Shown here: positions 8,613-16,243 of the stretch, one piece after another
Numbering within the stretch: the first letter of the stretch is position 1
Layout of the letters: each line of letters opens with the position of its first letter
Assembly (NCBI GenBank): GCA_017303835.1
Contig: JAFLBI010000001.1
Span: forward strand, 2,232,001-2,296,000
Reading direction: 5' to 3'
From: Chitinophagales bacterium
GTDB taxonomy: Bacteria > Bacteroidota > Bacteroidia > Chitinophagales > Chitinophagaceae
Length of the DNA stretch: 64,000 bases
The notes under the pieces: model-generated
The model's database searches: none
Seen by the model: the letters and a program-made list of their open reading frames with translations, nothing else
What the model was told of the DNA's origin: nothing
Made by a program: the position numbers and the translations under genes

Positions 8613-8747
8613 TCAGGGCTTGCGCATGGCTTTCTGATTAGGACAATTACAACCACCCTTATTGGAGCGATTGAAAATGCCACAGGAAGCCGCCATGACA
8701 GCTATAATAAACAGCAAAAAAATGATTTGGTTGAACGAGCGTTTCAT
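8613..8747 (-). CDS. Tiny lipoprotein (44 aa)
   Basis: This short frame starts MKRSFNQIIF, has a hydrophobic stretch, and a lipobox MAAS-C at residues 18-22. The mature peptide is only about 23 residues, with two further cysteines in GGCNCPNQKA and a basic end. The pattern of Lys/Arg start, hydrophobic core and lipobox cysteine is complete, which makes chance unlikely. It is probably co-transcribed with the 85-residue gene that follows. The mature part has no known function; small Cys-rich lipoproteins of this kind are common and mostly uncharacterised in Bacteroidota. Confidence 0.6.
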   Translation of the reverse strand: MKRSFNQIIFLLFIIAVMAASCGIFNRSNKGGCNCPNQKAMRKP

Positions 8748-8797
8748 AACCAAAACTAAAATAGTATTTTCCTACCGTAAAGCATTGATTCTATTGG

Positions 8798-9895
8798 ATG
8801 AACGGGAATTTTAACATACCCAGGAAAGTACTCATCGCCCCACTGGATTGGGGACTTGGGCATGCAACCCGCTGCATTCCACTGATTCATGCATTCCTTG
8901 ACCTAGGTAGCGAAGTTGTATTGGCTGCATCCGGCCCTCAGGCACAGATACTGAAACAGGAGTTTCCCCAACTTAGCTTACTACCCCTCCCCGGCTATGC
9001 AGTTCGGTACAGCAAGAAAGGGTCAACCCTGGCTTTACGCTTATTACTACAGGCGCCACGCATCTTGAAAACCATTCGTGAAGAATATCTCTGGTTAAAG
9101 CAAGTGCAGAAAACATATCAGTTCAACCTGATTATTGCTGATAACCGCTTTGGTCTATGGCACAGAGCTGTACCTTCTATCTTCATCACCCATCAGTTAC
9201 AGATTCAGGTACCCAATAGCTGGCTGGAAACAAGAATACAGCGCATCAATTACCGGTATATTCAACACTTCAAGCAATGCTGGGTGCCCGATGATACTAC
9301 GCAAGCACTGGCAGGTAAATTATCTCATCCACAAATACTGCCCGATATTCCTGTGCAGTACATGGGCCTGCTTTCGCGAATGCGAAAAACGGATACTCCT
9401 CTACAATACAAGTATTGTTTTCTGCTATCAGGACCCGAACCTCAACGCACTATACTTGAAAAACACATACTTGAACAAGTAGCGCAACTTGAAACAACTT
9501 GCATACTCATCCGTGGTTTACCCGGTGCACAACTAACACTACCTGCAACAAAAAACTGCACCATTATTCAGCATGCTTCAACCAATGAACTGATGCAATT
9601 ACTCGCTTCCAGCGAATACATCATTTGCAGAAGCGGCTATACTTCTTTGATGGAGCTGATGGCCATGCAGCGAAAGATGATTCTGATTCCAACACCGGGA
9701 CAAACAGAGCAACAATACCTGGCCGACTATTTTATGCAAAAGGGTTGGGCCTATGCTGCTTCCCAAGATGCACTTGATTTGCGCTACATATTCGCTGATG
9801 CAGATAAGTATATGTATCAATTTCCAGACTTGGAATATTTCAACAAATCACGTTTGCTGGAATTATTATCGGCTATTTCCTGGCATCGCCATTAA
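8798..9895 (+). CDS. MurG-like glycosyltransferase family protein (GT-B fold)
   Basis: This 365-residue protein has a two-domain GT-B layout. The N-terminal domain begins VLIAPLDWGLGHATRCIPLIHAF, with the glycine-rich GLGH loop typical of MurG and related nucleotide-sugar transferases. The C-terminal domain carries the donor-binding pattern ASSEYIICRSGYTSLMELMAM, followed by ILIPTPGQTEQQYLADYF, as in Glyco_tran_28_C. It has no transmembrane helix, so it is probably peripheral. Donor and acceptor are unknown, and the protein is not MurG itself because the overall sequence and context differ. It ends 9 bases before the EamA permease gene. Confidence 0.8.
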   Translation: MNGNFNIPRKVLIAPLDWGLGHATRCIPLIHAFLDLGSEVVLAASGPQAQILKQEFPQLSLLPLPGYAVRYSKKGSTLALRLLLQAPRILKTIREEYLWLKQVQKTYQFNLIIADNRFGLWHRAVPSIFITHQLQIQVPNSWLETRIQRINYRYIQHFKQCWVPDDTTQALAGKLSHPQILPDIPVQYMGLLSRMRKTDTPLQYKYCFLLSGPEPQRTILEKHILEQVAQLETTCILIRGLPGAQLTLPATKNCTIIQHASTNELMQLLASSEYIICRSGYTSLMELMAMQRKMILIPTPGQTEQQYLADYFMQKGWAYAASQDALDLRYIFADADKYMYQFPDLEYFNKSRLLELLSAISWHRH

Positions 9896-9900
9896 TTTTG
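9893..9900 (+). promoter_or_regulatory. Candidate -7 box (TAnnTTTG) just upstream of the permease gene
   Basis: TAATTTTG lies 4 bases before the ATG at 9905 and overlaps the stop of the upstream gene. If used, transcription would begin at or next to the AUG (a near-leaderless mRNA). No clear -33 element is visible. Confidence 0.35.
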
Positions 9901-9904
9901 CCCG

Positions 9905-10819
9905 ATGCAGTCCAACAAACTCAAAGCACATGCAGCGGTACTGAGTGCCAATTTCTTTTTTGGCGCAGCCGTTTCTGCAGTCAAACATTTGAGTCCGGCT
10001 GTGATGGCGCCATATGCTATTAATGGTGTACGCGTACTAACTGCACTGCCCTTATTCTGGTTACTGTATGCAATCAAGCCCGGCAGGGCGGGTATTGATA
10101 GAAGCGATATTGTTCGATTTATTGGCTGTGCGTTGTCGGGCGTTGTGGTGAATCAATTATTTTTTATCAAAGGTGTTTCACTAACCAGTCCAATTCATGC
10201 TTCATTGCTGGCATTAACTACACCAGTAATGATCACCATTCTTGCTGTCTGGATTCTTCATGAAAAACTTACACTCAATAAAACACTGGGCTTAACGCTG
10301 GGCATTGCCGGTGCAGTTGTATTGATATTGAGCAAAGATTTATCAGGTTCGGCCAGCAATCAATTACTAGGCGATAGCTTTATCATCGTAAATGCCATTG
10401 CCTACTCGTTTTACTTAGTTTGGGTTAGACCCCTGATGTTGCGCTACAGTCCGGTGCATGTGATTCGATGGGTATTTACTTTCGGCACTGTGATGATGCT
10501 ACCCTTTTGCTGGCAGCCCATGATGGCAACAGATTGGTCGGCTTTTAACAACACACACTACTTTGCTCTAGCCTTTGCAGCATTGGGTGCTACGTTTTTT
10601 GCTTATCTCTTCAATGTATATGGCATCGCGATATTGGGTTCATCTGTAGTTGGTGCTTATATCTACACACAACCTGTTTTCGCCACGATTGTGGCCATGG
10701 TATTGATGGGTGAGCAACTCAGCCTTATCAAACTACTCGCAGCAGGATTAATTTTTGCCGGTGTATATTTTGTGAACCGAAAGCCTGTGTCAGATCGCCT
10801 TGGGGTAGTCGAAGAATAA
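9905..10819 (+). CDS. EamA/DMT-superfamily permease
   Basis: This 304-residue inner-membrane protein has about ten hydrophobic segments and two repeated EamA halves, each with the typical pattern: first half NFFFGAAVSAVKHLSPAV... ending with TTPVMITILAVWILHEKLT, second half ending YTQPVFATIVAMVLMGEQLS. The conserved glutamates in the HEKL and GEQL elements are present. Members export amino acids, nucleobases or metabolites; the substrate here is unknown. Its last 30 bases overlap the converging SixA-like gene. Confidence 0.9.
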   Translation: MQSNKLKAHAAVLSANFFFGAAVSAVKHLSPAVMAPYAINGVRVLTALPLFWLLYAIKPGRAGIDRSDIVRFIGCALSGVVVNQLFFIKGVSLTSPIHASLLALTTPVMITILAVWILHEKLTLNKTLGLTLGIAGAVVLILSKDLSGSASNQLLGDSFIIVNAIAYSFYLVWVRPLMLRYSPVHVIRWVFTFGTVMMLPFCWQPMMATDWSAFNNTHYFALAFAALGATFFAYLFNVYGIAILGSSVVGAYIYTQPVFATIVAMVLMGEQLSLIKLLAAGLIFAGVYFVNRKPVSDRLGVVEE

Positions 10820-11275
10820 AAATTCTTTCTGCGCTGAAGCAAATTCCTTCCATTGATGGCAATGCGCTTTTACCGCGAAAATGCCGCAGGTAGGCATATT
10901 ATCTAATCGGGCAATGCCCAATTCATTGATATATTCAGTGATACCGGGATTGTGTGAAAACAAGGCAATGCTTGCATACTGTTCATCTGCAGAAGCAATA
11001 ACAGCGGCGAAGGTTTCCGGTGGAGCATGATAGAGTGCAGGCACGGGAATAATCTTGCTTTTGGCCTCGAAAGTTTCAGCAAAAAATTGGCAAGTAGTGA
11101 ATGCTCTCTTCGCTGTACTACTAATGAATGCATCAATATGAATTTTACGCTTTAATACACGCTTGGCCATTTCGGGTGCATCGCGCAAGCCACGTTGATT
11201 TAATGGCCGATCGAAATCATCTACCCCATAGGGCCAGTCGCTCTTTGCATGCCGAATCAGCAATACTGTTTTCAT
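10790..11275 (-). CDS. SixA-like histidine phosphatase
   Basis: This 161-residue cytosolic protein belongs to the histidine phosphatase (RHG) superfamily. The catalytic motif is LLIRHAKSDW, with H9 as the phosphoacceptor, followed by LNQRG, an SSTAKRAFTT helix, and the second histidine in SHNPGITEY. Its short length and the RHAKS form are typical of SixA, which dephosphorylates phosphohistidine proteins. Its target here is unknown. The 3' end overlaps the converging permease gene by 30 bases. Confidence 0.88.
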   Translation of the reverse strand: MKTVLLIRHAKSDWPYGVDDFDRPLNQRGLRDAPEMAKRVLKRKIHIDAFISSTAKRAFTTCQFFAETFEAKSKIIPVPALYHAPPETFAAVIASADEQYASIALFSHNPGITEYINELGIARLDNMPTCGIFAVKAHCHQWKEFASAQKEFLFFDYPKAI

Positions 11276-11299
11276 GCGTAAAAGTTACGCAAACTGAAT

Positions 11300-11306
11300 T
11301 ACTTTG
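11300..11306 (+). promoter_or_regulatory. Candidate -7 box (TACTTTG) before mnmH
   Basis: TACTTTG lies 7 bases before the ATG at 11314 and resembles the Bacteroidota -7 element with one spacer base fewer than TAnnTTTG. It supports starting the gene at 11314 rather than further upstream. Confidence 0.35.
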
Positions 11307-11313
11307 TGCTTCC

Positions 11314-12360
11314 ATGGCTATTACCCGCCTCAATACCAACGAGTTTCTTGCAATGGCTGCGCAGCATCCTGTATTAGATGTACGCAGTCCGGGCGAATAC
11401 ACCCATGCACATATACCAGGTGCTTATAGCTTTCCGTTATTTAACGACGAAGAGCGCAAAGAAATTGGTACTGCCTACAAACAGCAGAGTCAGCAAATCG
11501 CCATCAAGATTGGTTTAGGTTATTTCGGTGGACGCATGGTTGAGATGGTAGAGACTGCTGATAAAATCTTGGCAGCACATAAGAATGCGGATTCAAAAAA
11601 TAAAACGGTATTAGTGCACTGCTGGCGGGGTGGCATGCGTAGTGCAGGCGTGGCTTGGTTATTAGATCTCTATGGGTTTAAAGTGTACACGCTTGTTGGT
11701 GGGTATAAAGCTTATCGAAATCATGTTATCAATATCCTGAGTCAGGATTATCCCATCCGCATCATTGGTGGCTATACAGGTTCTGCAAAAACTGAATTAT
11801 TACATGCCCTACAGCAAAAAGGAGAACAAATCATTGATCTGGAAGCCCTTGCTGCACATAAGGGTTCTGCTTTTGGTAACTTGGGCATGCCGGCACAACC
11901 AACGCAGGAAATGTTTGACAACTTATTGGCCGAAGCGGTTCGCAAGTTGGATTCTAACAAAACCATTTGGTTGGAAGATGAGAGTCAGCGCATTGGTCAC
12001 GTGAATATTGATTTTCGATTCTTTCGCATGATGCGCACCAAGCCTGTCTTATTTTTGGATATTCCTTTTGAAGCAAGATTGCAACATATCATCAAGGGGT
12101 ATGGACAGTTTGAAAAAGAGAAATTGCTTACCACCATTGTACGCATCAAGAAAAGATTGGGCGGGTTAGAAACCAAAAATGCGGTGAACTTTTTGCTGGA
12201 AGATGATATTGCCAATTGCTTCCGCATTTTGCTGAAGTACTATGATAAATTCTACGAGAAGAGCACTTTTAATCCGGAGGAAAAAAGACAGATACAAAAA
12301 ATTGCAGTGGAGACAACTGATGCTTTGTTGAATTCATCAATAGTATTAGCGTCAAAATAA
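11314..12360 (+). CDS. mnmH: tRNA 2-selenouridine synthase
   Basis: From ATG 11314 the product is 348 residues, the usual size for MnmH/SelU. It replaces sulfur by selenium in 2-thiouridine at the tRNA wobble position through a geranylated intermediate. The N-terminal rhodanese domain (LDVRSPGEYTHAHIPGAYSFPLF) carries the active cysteine C103 in VHCWRGGMRSAG. The C-terminal P-loop domain has GGYTGSAKTELL at 152-163, with Ala in place of the usual Gly before the Lys. The frame stays open upstream to 11128, but that part overlaps the divergent SixA gene and lacks similarity, so the later ATG is chosen. No selenophosphate synthase gene is in this window. Confidence 0.9.
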   Translation: MAITRLNTNEFLAMAAQHPVLDVRSPGEYTHAHIPGAYSFPLFNDEERKEIGTAYKQQSQQIAIKIGLGYFGGRMVEMVETADKILAAHKNADSKNKTVLVHCWRGGMRSAGVAWLLDLYGFKVYTLVGGYKAYRNHVINILSQDYPIRIIGGYTGSAKTELLHALQQKGEQIIDLEALAAHKGSAFGNLGMPAQPTQEMFDNLLAEAVRKLDSNKTIWLEDESQRIGHVNIDFRFFRMMRTKPVLFLDIPFEARLQHIIKGYGQFEKEKLLTTIVRIKKRLGGLETKNAVNFLLEDDIANCFRILLKYYDKFYEKSTFNPEEKRQIQKIAVETTDALLNSSIVLASK

Positions 12361-12363
12361 TGC

Positions 12364-12381
12364 GCCAGTTAGGACACCGGC
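12364..12381. repeat. Decayed REP hairpin
   Basis: GCCAGTT-AGGA-CACCGGC keeps the AGGA loop and right arm of the intact repeats at 13.2-13.3 kb, but the left arm has two mispairs. It is followed by CTTATGG, compared with CTTGTGG in the intact copies. Confidence 0.55.
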
Positions 12382-12493
12382 TTATGGCAGCATAGAACAA
12401 CTCAAAATGTAAGATGGGCCAGAACATATTTGAATGCTTCATTCCTCCCGCCAGTCAAGACAGCGGACTTGGGAATATAGAATAACTGTGCCC

Positions 12494-12515
12494 GTTCGGG
12501 TGTCCTCACCCGAAC
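12494..12515. repeat. REP hairpin, inverted orientation (TCCT loop)
   Basis: GTTCGGGTG (12494-12502) pairs perfectly with CACCCGAAC (12507-12515) around TCCT, the reverse complement of AGGA. It is identical to the element at 13345-13366. Confidence 0.8.
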
Positions 12516-12538
12516 CATTCAATAGCGCTTCTTATTAC

Positions 12539-12556
12539 GCTGGTGAGGACACCAGC
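12539..12556. repeat. REP hairpin, forward orientation (AGGA loop)
   Basis: GCTGGTG pairs with CACCAGC around AGGA. Compared with GCCGGTG/CACCGGC at 13.2 kb, one C-G pair is replaced by T-A on both arms. The tail CTTGTGGC is shared. Confidence 0.8.
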
Positions 12557-12581
12557 TTGTGGCGCGATGATCTAATCGCCA

Positions 12582-12604
12582 GTTCGGCGTGTCCCCACCC
12601 AAAC
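12582..12604. repeat. Decayed inverted REP hairpin
   Basis: The sequence keeps GTTCGG at the left, GTCC in the middle and CACCC at the right of the intact inverted element at 12494-12515, with several substitutions that weaken the stem. Confidence 0.5.
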
Positions 12605-12691
12605 ATCTTGAACAAAACTCACTAAATAAGAAGGATATCTTTTGTAAGGTTAATCAGTATTCAGATACTAAGCATATGATCAATAGATGCC

Positions 12692-13201
12692 ATGAAAGAT
12701 GACTTTTCACTAGAGTTTACTTCAGTAAGTATTTATCAGAGGATAAATCTCTTACATGACAACCTTTTCAAAGAAGTGCTGATCAATAGTTTTAAATGCC
12801 TATCTGCCCAACAGAAGATAAAAGTGTACGGATTTGTAATTATGCCGAACCATTTTCATGTATTATGGCAATTGAATAGTAATTATTCCAGATTATCATC
12901 TCAGGGCGCCTTTTTTAGACACTGCAGTCGTCAATTTTTACATTATTTAGAAAAAGACAGAAGGCTACAAATGTTCAAAGTATTGAAACATGATAGACAA
13001 CATCAGTTCTGGGAAAAAGCATATACTAAAATATGCTTTACAAGAAGCTATACCTTACAGAAACTAGCCTATATCCATAACAACCCATGTCAACCGCATT
13101 GGCAATTAGCAGATGCTGCTTATCTGTATCCGTGGTCATCTGCTTCATTTTATGAATTAGGTGATAAGAAGTATCATTGGTTGGTTCACATCGATGAGTA
13201 A
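12692..13201 (+). CDS. REP-associated tyrosine transposase (RAYT, Y1/IS200-like HUH nuclease)
   Basis: This 169-residue protein is a single-domain Y1 HUH endonuclease. The HUH motif is H54-F-H56 in IMPNHFHVLW, and the likely catalytic tyrosine is Y127 in LAYIHNNP, followed by the family's YPWSS motif. RAYTs cut and join single-stranded DNA at REP hairpins and are usually single-copy, vertically inherited, domesticated relatives of IS200/IS605 transposases. The gene is flanked on both sides by REP hairpins: four on the left, some decayed, and two tandem REP pairs on the right beginning 8 bases after the stop. This is the classic REPtron arrangement. The ATG at 12692 is preceded by AT-rich sequence without a clear ribosome site. 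Confidence 0.88.
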   Translation: MKDDFSLEFTSVSIYQRINLLHDNLFKEVLINSFKCLSAQQKIKVYGFVIMPNHFHVLWQLNSNYSRLSSQGAFFRHCSRQFLHYLEKDRRLQMFKVLKHDRQHQFWEKAYTKICFTRSYTLQKLAYIHNNPCQPHWQLADAAYLYPWSSASFYELGDKKYHWLVHIDE

Positions 13202-13208
13202 TGCAAAA

Positions 13209-13277
13209 GCGCCGGTGAGGACACCGGCTTGTGGTAAAACTCAACAACTCCACCCGTTCGTGTATTCACACCCGAAC
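13209..13277. repeat. BIME-like REP pair, copy 1
   Basis: This 69-base unit has a forward REP hairpin (GCCGGTG at 13211-13217, AGGA, CACCGGC at 13222-13228), a CTTGTGG tail, a short linker, and an inverted REP (13256-13277) that has partly decayed. It begins 8 bases after the RAYT stop codon and is a tandem partner of 13298-13366, with seven differences by eye. Confidence 0.85.
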
Positions 13278-13297
13278 AATAATACCTTCTCCTCATT

Positions 13298-13366
13298 GCG
13301 CCGGTGAGGACACCGGCTTGTGGCAAAACTCAACAACCCCGCCCGTTCGGGTGTCCTCACCCGAAC
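13298..13366. repeat. BIME-like REP pair, copy 2 (intact)
   Basis: This 69-base unit has a forward hairpin (13300-13317, AGGA loop) and a perfect inverted hairpin (GTTCGGGTG 13345-13353, TCCT, CACCCGAAC 13358-13366). Both loops and stems are intact, so this is the best reference copy of the repeat in the window. Confidence 0.88.
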
Positions 13367-13423
13367 TCATTTGCAACAATCATCCTTAATGTTCTTGAAT
13401 ATCCATGCTTGTAGCAATTTGAT

Positions 13424-14614
13424 TTACCACCCTTCCATCATTGCTTTAACGGCCATCCAACCAATTACTATTACTACGAGCCAGCCAGATAACTGCATCC
13501 ATATTGGATGTTGATAGTTATTCATCAAATGCTTGCGTGTAACAGCAACCAACACAACTGCCAATGCAAAAGGCAAGACCATACCATTGATTAAACCGGC
13601 CGCCAATAAGAGTTGTACAGGTTTACCGATTAATACAAAAAGCGTGGTACATATCACAATAAAGCCTGAGATCACCCATCGCTCATAGCGAATAAATGCC
13701 GGATGAAAGGTTTTGAAGAAAGATACAGATGTATAAGAAGCACCAACTACAGATGAAATAGCTGCGCTCCACAAGACCACACCAAAAATGCGCAAACCAA
13801 TATTGCCTGCAGCAAATCCGAATACACTAGCAGGCGGATTACTACTATCCAATACTGCACCTTGTGCCAACACACCAAATGTGGCGAGAAACAATACAAA
13901 GCGCATGATGCTGGAAATTACTATACCACTAATCGCACTTCTATTTACTTCGGGAATAGCTGCTTTGCCTTTGATGCCTGCATCCAATAAACGATGCGCA
14001 CCTGAAAAGGTGAGGTAACCCCCAACAGTTCCGCCTACTATCGTCACAATTGCAGCTGCACTAATTTTCTCCGGCACAAATGTATGGTACACAGCTTCTG
14101 CCAATGGTGGATGGGCATTGTATGCAATGAATAGTGTGAGCAGAATCTTGATTGTACCCAAAATCTTGGTGAAACCATCCAGCATGCTACCGATCTCTTT
14201 GATCCAAAACAAGAGTAAAGCAACGCCGCCGCTGATGATGGCACCCTGCTCGTAACTCAGGCCAAATAAGACATTTAGACCTAATCCGCACCCAGCTACG
14301 TTACCTATGTTAAATGCAAATCCACCTAACACAACTAAAAAAGCGAGCACATAGCCCAAGCCGGGTAATAATTTATTAGCCAAATCTTGTGCGCGCAATT
14401 CGCTGATCGACAGAATACGCCAGGTATTCAACTGCGCCCCGATATCTAATAAAGAAGACAACAGGATCACAAAACCAAAGCTTGCCATCAACTCTTTGGT
14501 GAAGACAGTGGTCTGCGTAAGAAAGCCCGGACCAATGGATGAGTTGGCCATCAAGAAAGCAGCGCCCAAACCGACGCCACCAAGCGAGCTAATATTAAAG
14601 CGGCCTGATGCCAA
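13424..14614 (-). CDS. NRAMP-like transporter of the 5-oxoprolinase operon (YcsG-like)
   Basis: This 396-residue inner-membrane protein has about eleven hydrophobic segments. The first segment (GAAFLMANSSIGPGFLTQTT) resembles the NRAMP/divalent-metal family start, but the metal-binding DPGN is replaced by SSIGPGF, so it is not a standard manganese/iron importer. Its ATG lies inside the end of pxpA (20-base overlap), which suggests translational coupling. In Bacillus subtilis the NRAMP-like ycsG sits beside the same pxp genes, so import of 5-oxoproline, or of an ion needed by the enzyme, is a fair inference. Confidence 0.8.
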   Translation of the reverse strand: MASGRFNISSLGGVGLGAAFLMANSSIGPGFLTQTTVFTKELMASFGFVILLSSLLDIGAQLNTWRILSISELRAQDLANKLLPGLGYVLAFLVVLGGFAFNIGNVAGCGLGLNVLFGLSYEQGAIISGGVALLLFWIKEIGSMLDGFTKILGTIKILLTLFIAYNAHPPLAEAVYHTFVPEKISAAAIVTIVGGTVGGYLTFSGAHRLLDAGIKGKAAIPEVNRSAISGIVISSIMRFVLFLATFGVLAQGAVLDSSNPPASVFGFAAGNIGLRIFGVVLWSAAISSVVGASYTSVSFFKTFHPAFIRYERWVISGFIVICTTLFVLIGKPVQLLLAAGLINGMVLPFALAVVLVAVTRKHLMNNYQHPIWMQLSGWLVVIVIGWMAVKAMMEGW

Positions 14615-15335
14615 TACCTGCTGTTGTTAAGTAGTGATGAATGTTTTGCGCAAATTCCACTGCATGTGCGCCATCTCCGTGAATACAAATCGTATCTGCA
14701 GGAAGGGAAATCATTTTACCTGAAACAGTTTGTACCGTTTTCTCCTGAATCAACTGCATCACTTGTTGCATGGACTGTGCTGCATCAGTGATCAATGCAT
14801 TGGCTGCATTTCTGGGTGTCAATAAACCATCATCCTGATAGGTTCTGTCGGCAAACACTTCTGCGCCAACACGCAGTCCAGCAGCTTTGGCTTCGCTGAT
14901 GAGGTGACTGTTACTCAATCCATACAACACAATATTGCTATCGAGTTCTTTGATTACTTCTGCAATGATGCGACTCATCGTTGCATCCTTTGCCGCCATA
15001 TTATACAGTGCACCATGTGGTTTCACATGATGAATGCGGGTGCCCATTTCAAAACAGATATCCTGTAGTGTCTGCAACTGTTCTGCCACCAAATCATACA
15101 AAGCACAATCAGATAATTGTTGATTGGTTCTGCCAAAGTTCGCTCGATCATCAAAACCCGGATGGGCACCAATAGCAACACCATGTTCCAGCGCCCAGTC
15201 GATGGTTTGCTGCATGGTTTCCACATCGCCTGCATGTTTGCCACAGGCAATATTGGCGCTGCTGATGAAGGGCATGATGGCTTCATCGGTATCCATCCCT
15301 TCACCCATATCACAATTGAGATCTATATACTGCAT
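14595..15335 (-). CDS. pxpA: 5-oxoprolinase subunit A
   Basis: This 246-residue cytosolic protein of the LamB/YcsF family is one of three subunits of the ATP-dependent enzyme that opens 5-oxoproline to glutamate. Family motifs are in order: IDLNCDMGEG at the N-terminus, ANIACGKHAGD (most members have another residue where Lys stands here), GAHPGFDD, HVKPHGALYN, EVFADRTYQDDG and ICIHGDGAHAV. Its ATG overlaps the end of pxpC by 13 bases, and its own end overlaps the transporter by 20 bases. Confidence 0.93.
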   Translation of the reverse strand: MQYIDLNCDMGEGMDTDEAIMPFISSANIACGKHAGDVETMQQTIDWALEHGVAIGAHPGFDDRANFGRTNQQLSDCALYDLVAEQLQTLQDICFEMGTRIHHVKPHGALYNMAAKDATMSRIIAEVIKELDSNIVLYGLSNSHLISEAKAAGLRVGAEVFADRTYQDDGLLTPRNAANALITDAAQSMQQVMQLIQEKTVQTVSGKMISLPADTICIHGDGAHAVEFAQNIHHYLTTAGIGIRPL

Positions 15336-16243
15336 AAGTATTCCTGTAAGCGGAAGTTACATGCTTGTTGCAGGATGCGCAAATCCCTTTCTTGTTCTTG
15401 CAAAGCCTGTAATGCTTCTGGCATATCCATCCATTCAAATTGGAAGGTCTCGCCAATATTGTATTGCGCTGCCAGTGGTTGATCTGCCTGTATCAATACA
15501 GCTGGTCTCGGATAGCCACCCGTGGTCTGATGATCCGCCATGAGTAAGATCATTTGTCCGTCTGGCAACAACTGCAACACACCTCTTGACACTGCAGTAG
15601 AGATCAGTTCTTGCTGATGCAGTTTCTCCAATGCGATTCCTTGTAAACGATAGCCCATTCGGTTAGATGCAGGCGCGACGGTAAATGCATGTTGTACGAG
15701 TGCTTGTTGCGCATCCAATGTTAACCAATCCAATTCCGGCCCTTTCATCAAACGCAATACATGTCTGGGTAAAAGCGCGCAAGCGCGCCAAGGTAATAGC
15801 TTGATGTCTGAAGTGTGTTGGAACGGATGGTATGCAAGTGAAATGCCTTTCTGCAAAGGCTTTTGCAATTGATCTGCTCCTATCCACCCACCTTTTACCG
15901 CTAAGTATACGCGCGCACCTTTGATTTGCTTAGTGAAAAGTAGTGTGGTGCCTGCGGGAACCAAAGCGGCGGTATTGAATGACCAATCCATATCATCCAG
16001 CTTGGCACTAAAATCAGCGCCCGCAATGGCAATCAATGCTGGCTTATCAAAACGAATAGCAGCGGCAGGAAAATGTACTTCTAATACAGCAGTTGCTCTT
16101 GGATTTCCTACCAAGCAGTTAGCCACCTGCATTGAATAGGTATCCATGGCACCACCGGGTGTTACACCCCAGTGCTGAGCACCCTTTCGACCAAGATCAA
16201 CCAGTTGATCCAATAATCCTGCTTTGATAATGACTGCACTCAT
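15323..16243 (-). CDS. pxpC: 5-oxoprolinase subunit C
   Basis: This 306-residue protein of the KipA/PxpC (biotin-dependent carboxylase-like) family begins with the typical VDLGRKGAQHWGVTPGGAMD, then has RATAVLEVHFPAA, YLAVKGGW and a C-terminal LMADHQTTGGYPRPAVLI. It is one partner of the PxpABC 5-oxoprolinase. The start overlaps the pxpB stop by 4 bases (ATGA type), and its end overlaps pxpA, so the subunits are probably made in fixed ratio. Confidence 0.93.
   Translation of the reverse strand: MSAVIIKAGLLDQLVDLGRKGAQHWGVTPGGAMDTYSMQVANCLVGNPRATAVLEVHFPAAAIRFDKPALIAIAGADFSAKLDDMDWSFNTAALVPAGTTLLFTKQIKGARVYLAVKGGWIGADQLQKPLQKGISLAYHPFQHTSDIKLLPWRACALLPRHVLRLMKGPELDWLTLDAQQALVQHAFTVAPASNRMGYRLQGIALEKLHQQELISTAVSRGVLQLLPDGQMILLMADHQTTGGYPRPAVLIQADQPLAAQYNIGETFQFEWMDMPEALQALQEQERDLRILQQACNFRLQEYLCSI

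Larger units (their letters stand above)
12361..12691. other. Intergenic REP/BIME array upstream of the RAYT gene
   Basis: About 330 bases between mnmH and the transposase contain at least four REP-type hairpins in alternating orientation. Two are well kept (12494-12515 and 12539-12556) and others are decayed (12364-12381 and 12582-12604). The last 65 bases are AT-rich and presumably carry the transposase promoter. No coding frame is supported. Confidence 0.6.

Noticed and set aside
11128-11313. N-terminal extension of mnmH
   Set aside because: It overlaps the divergent SixA gene and has no rhodanese-like sequence; the ATG at 11314 has a promoter-like box.
12361-13370. Possible CRISPR or IS element around the RAYT gene
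   Set aside because: Repeats alternate in orientation, differ in spacing and lack unique spacers; no IS200-type terminal structure or cas gene is present. REP/BIME fits better.
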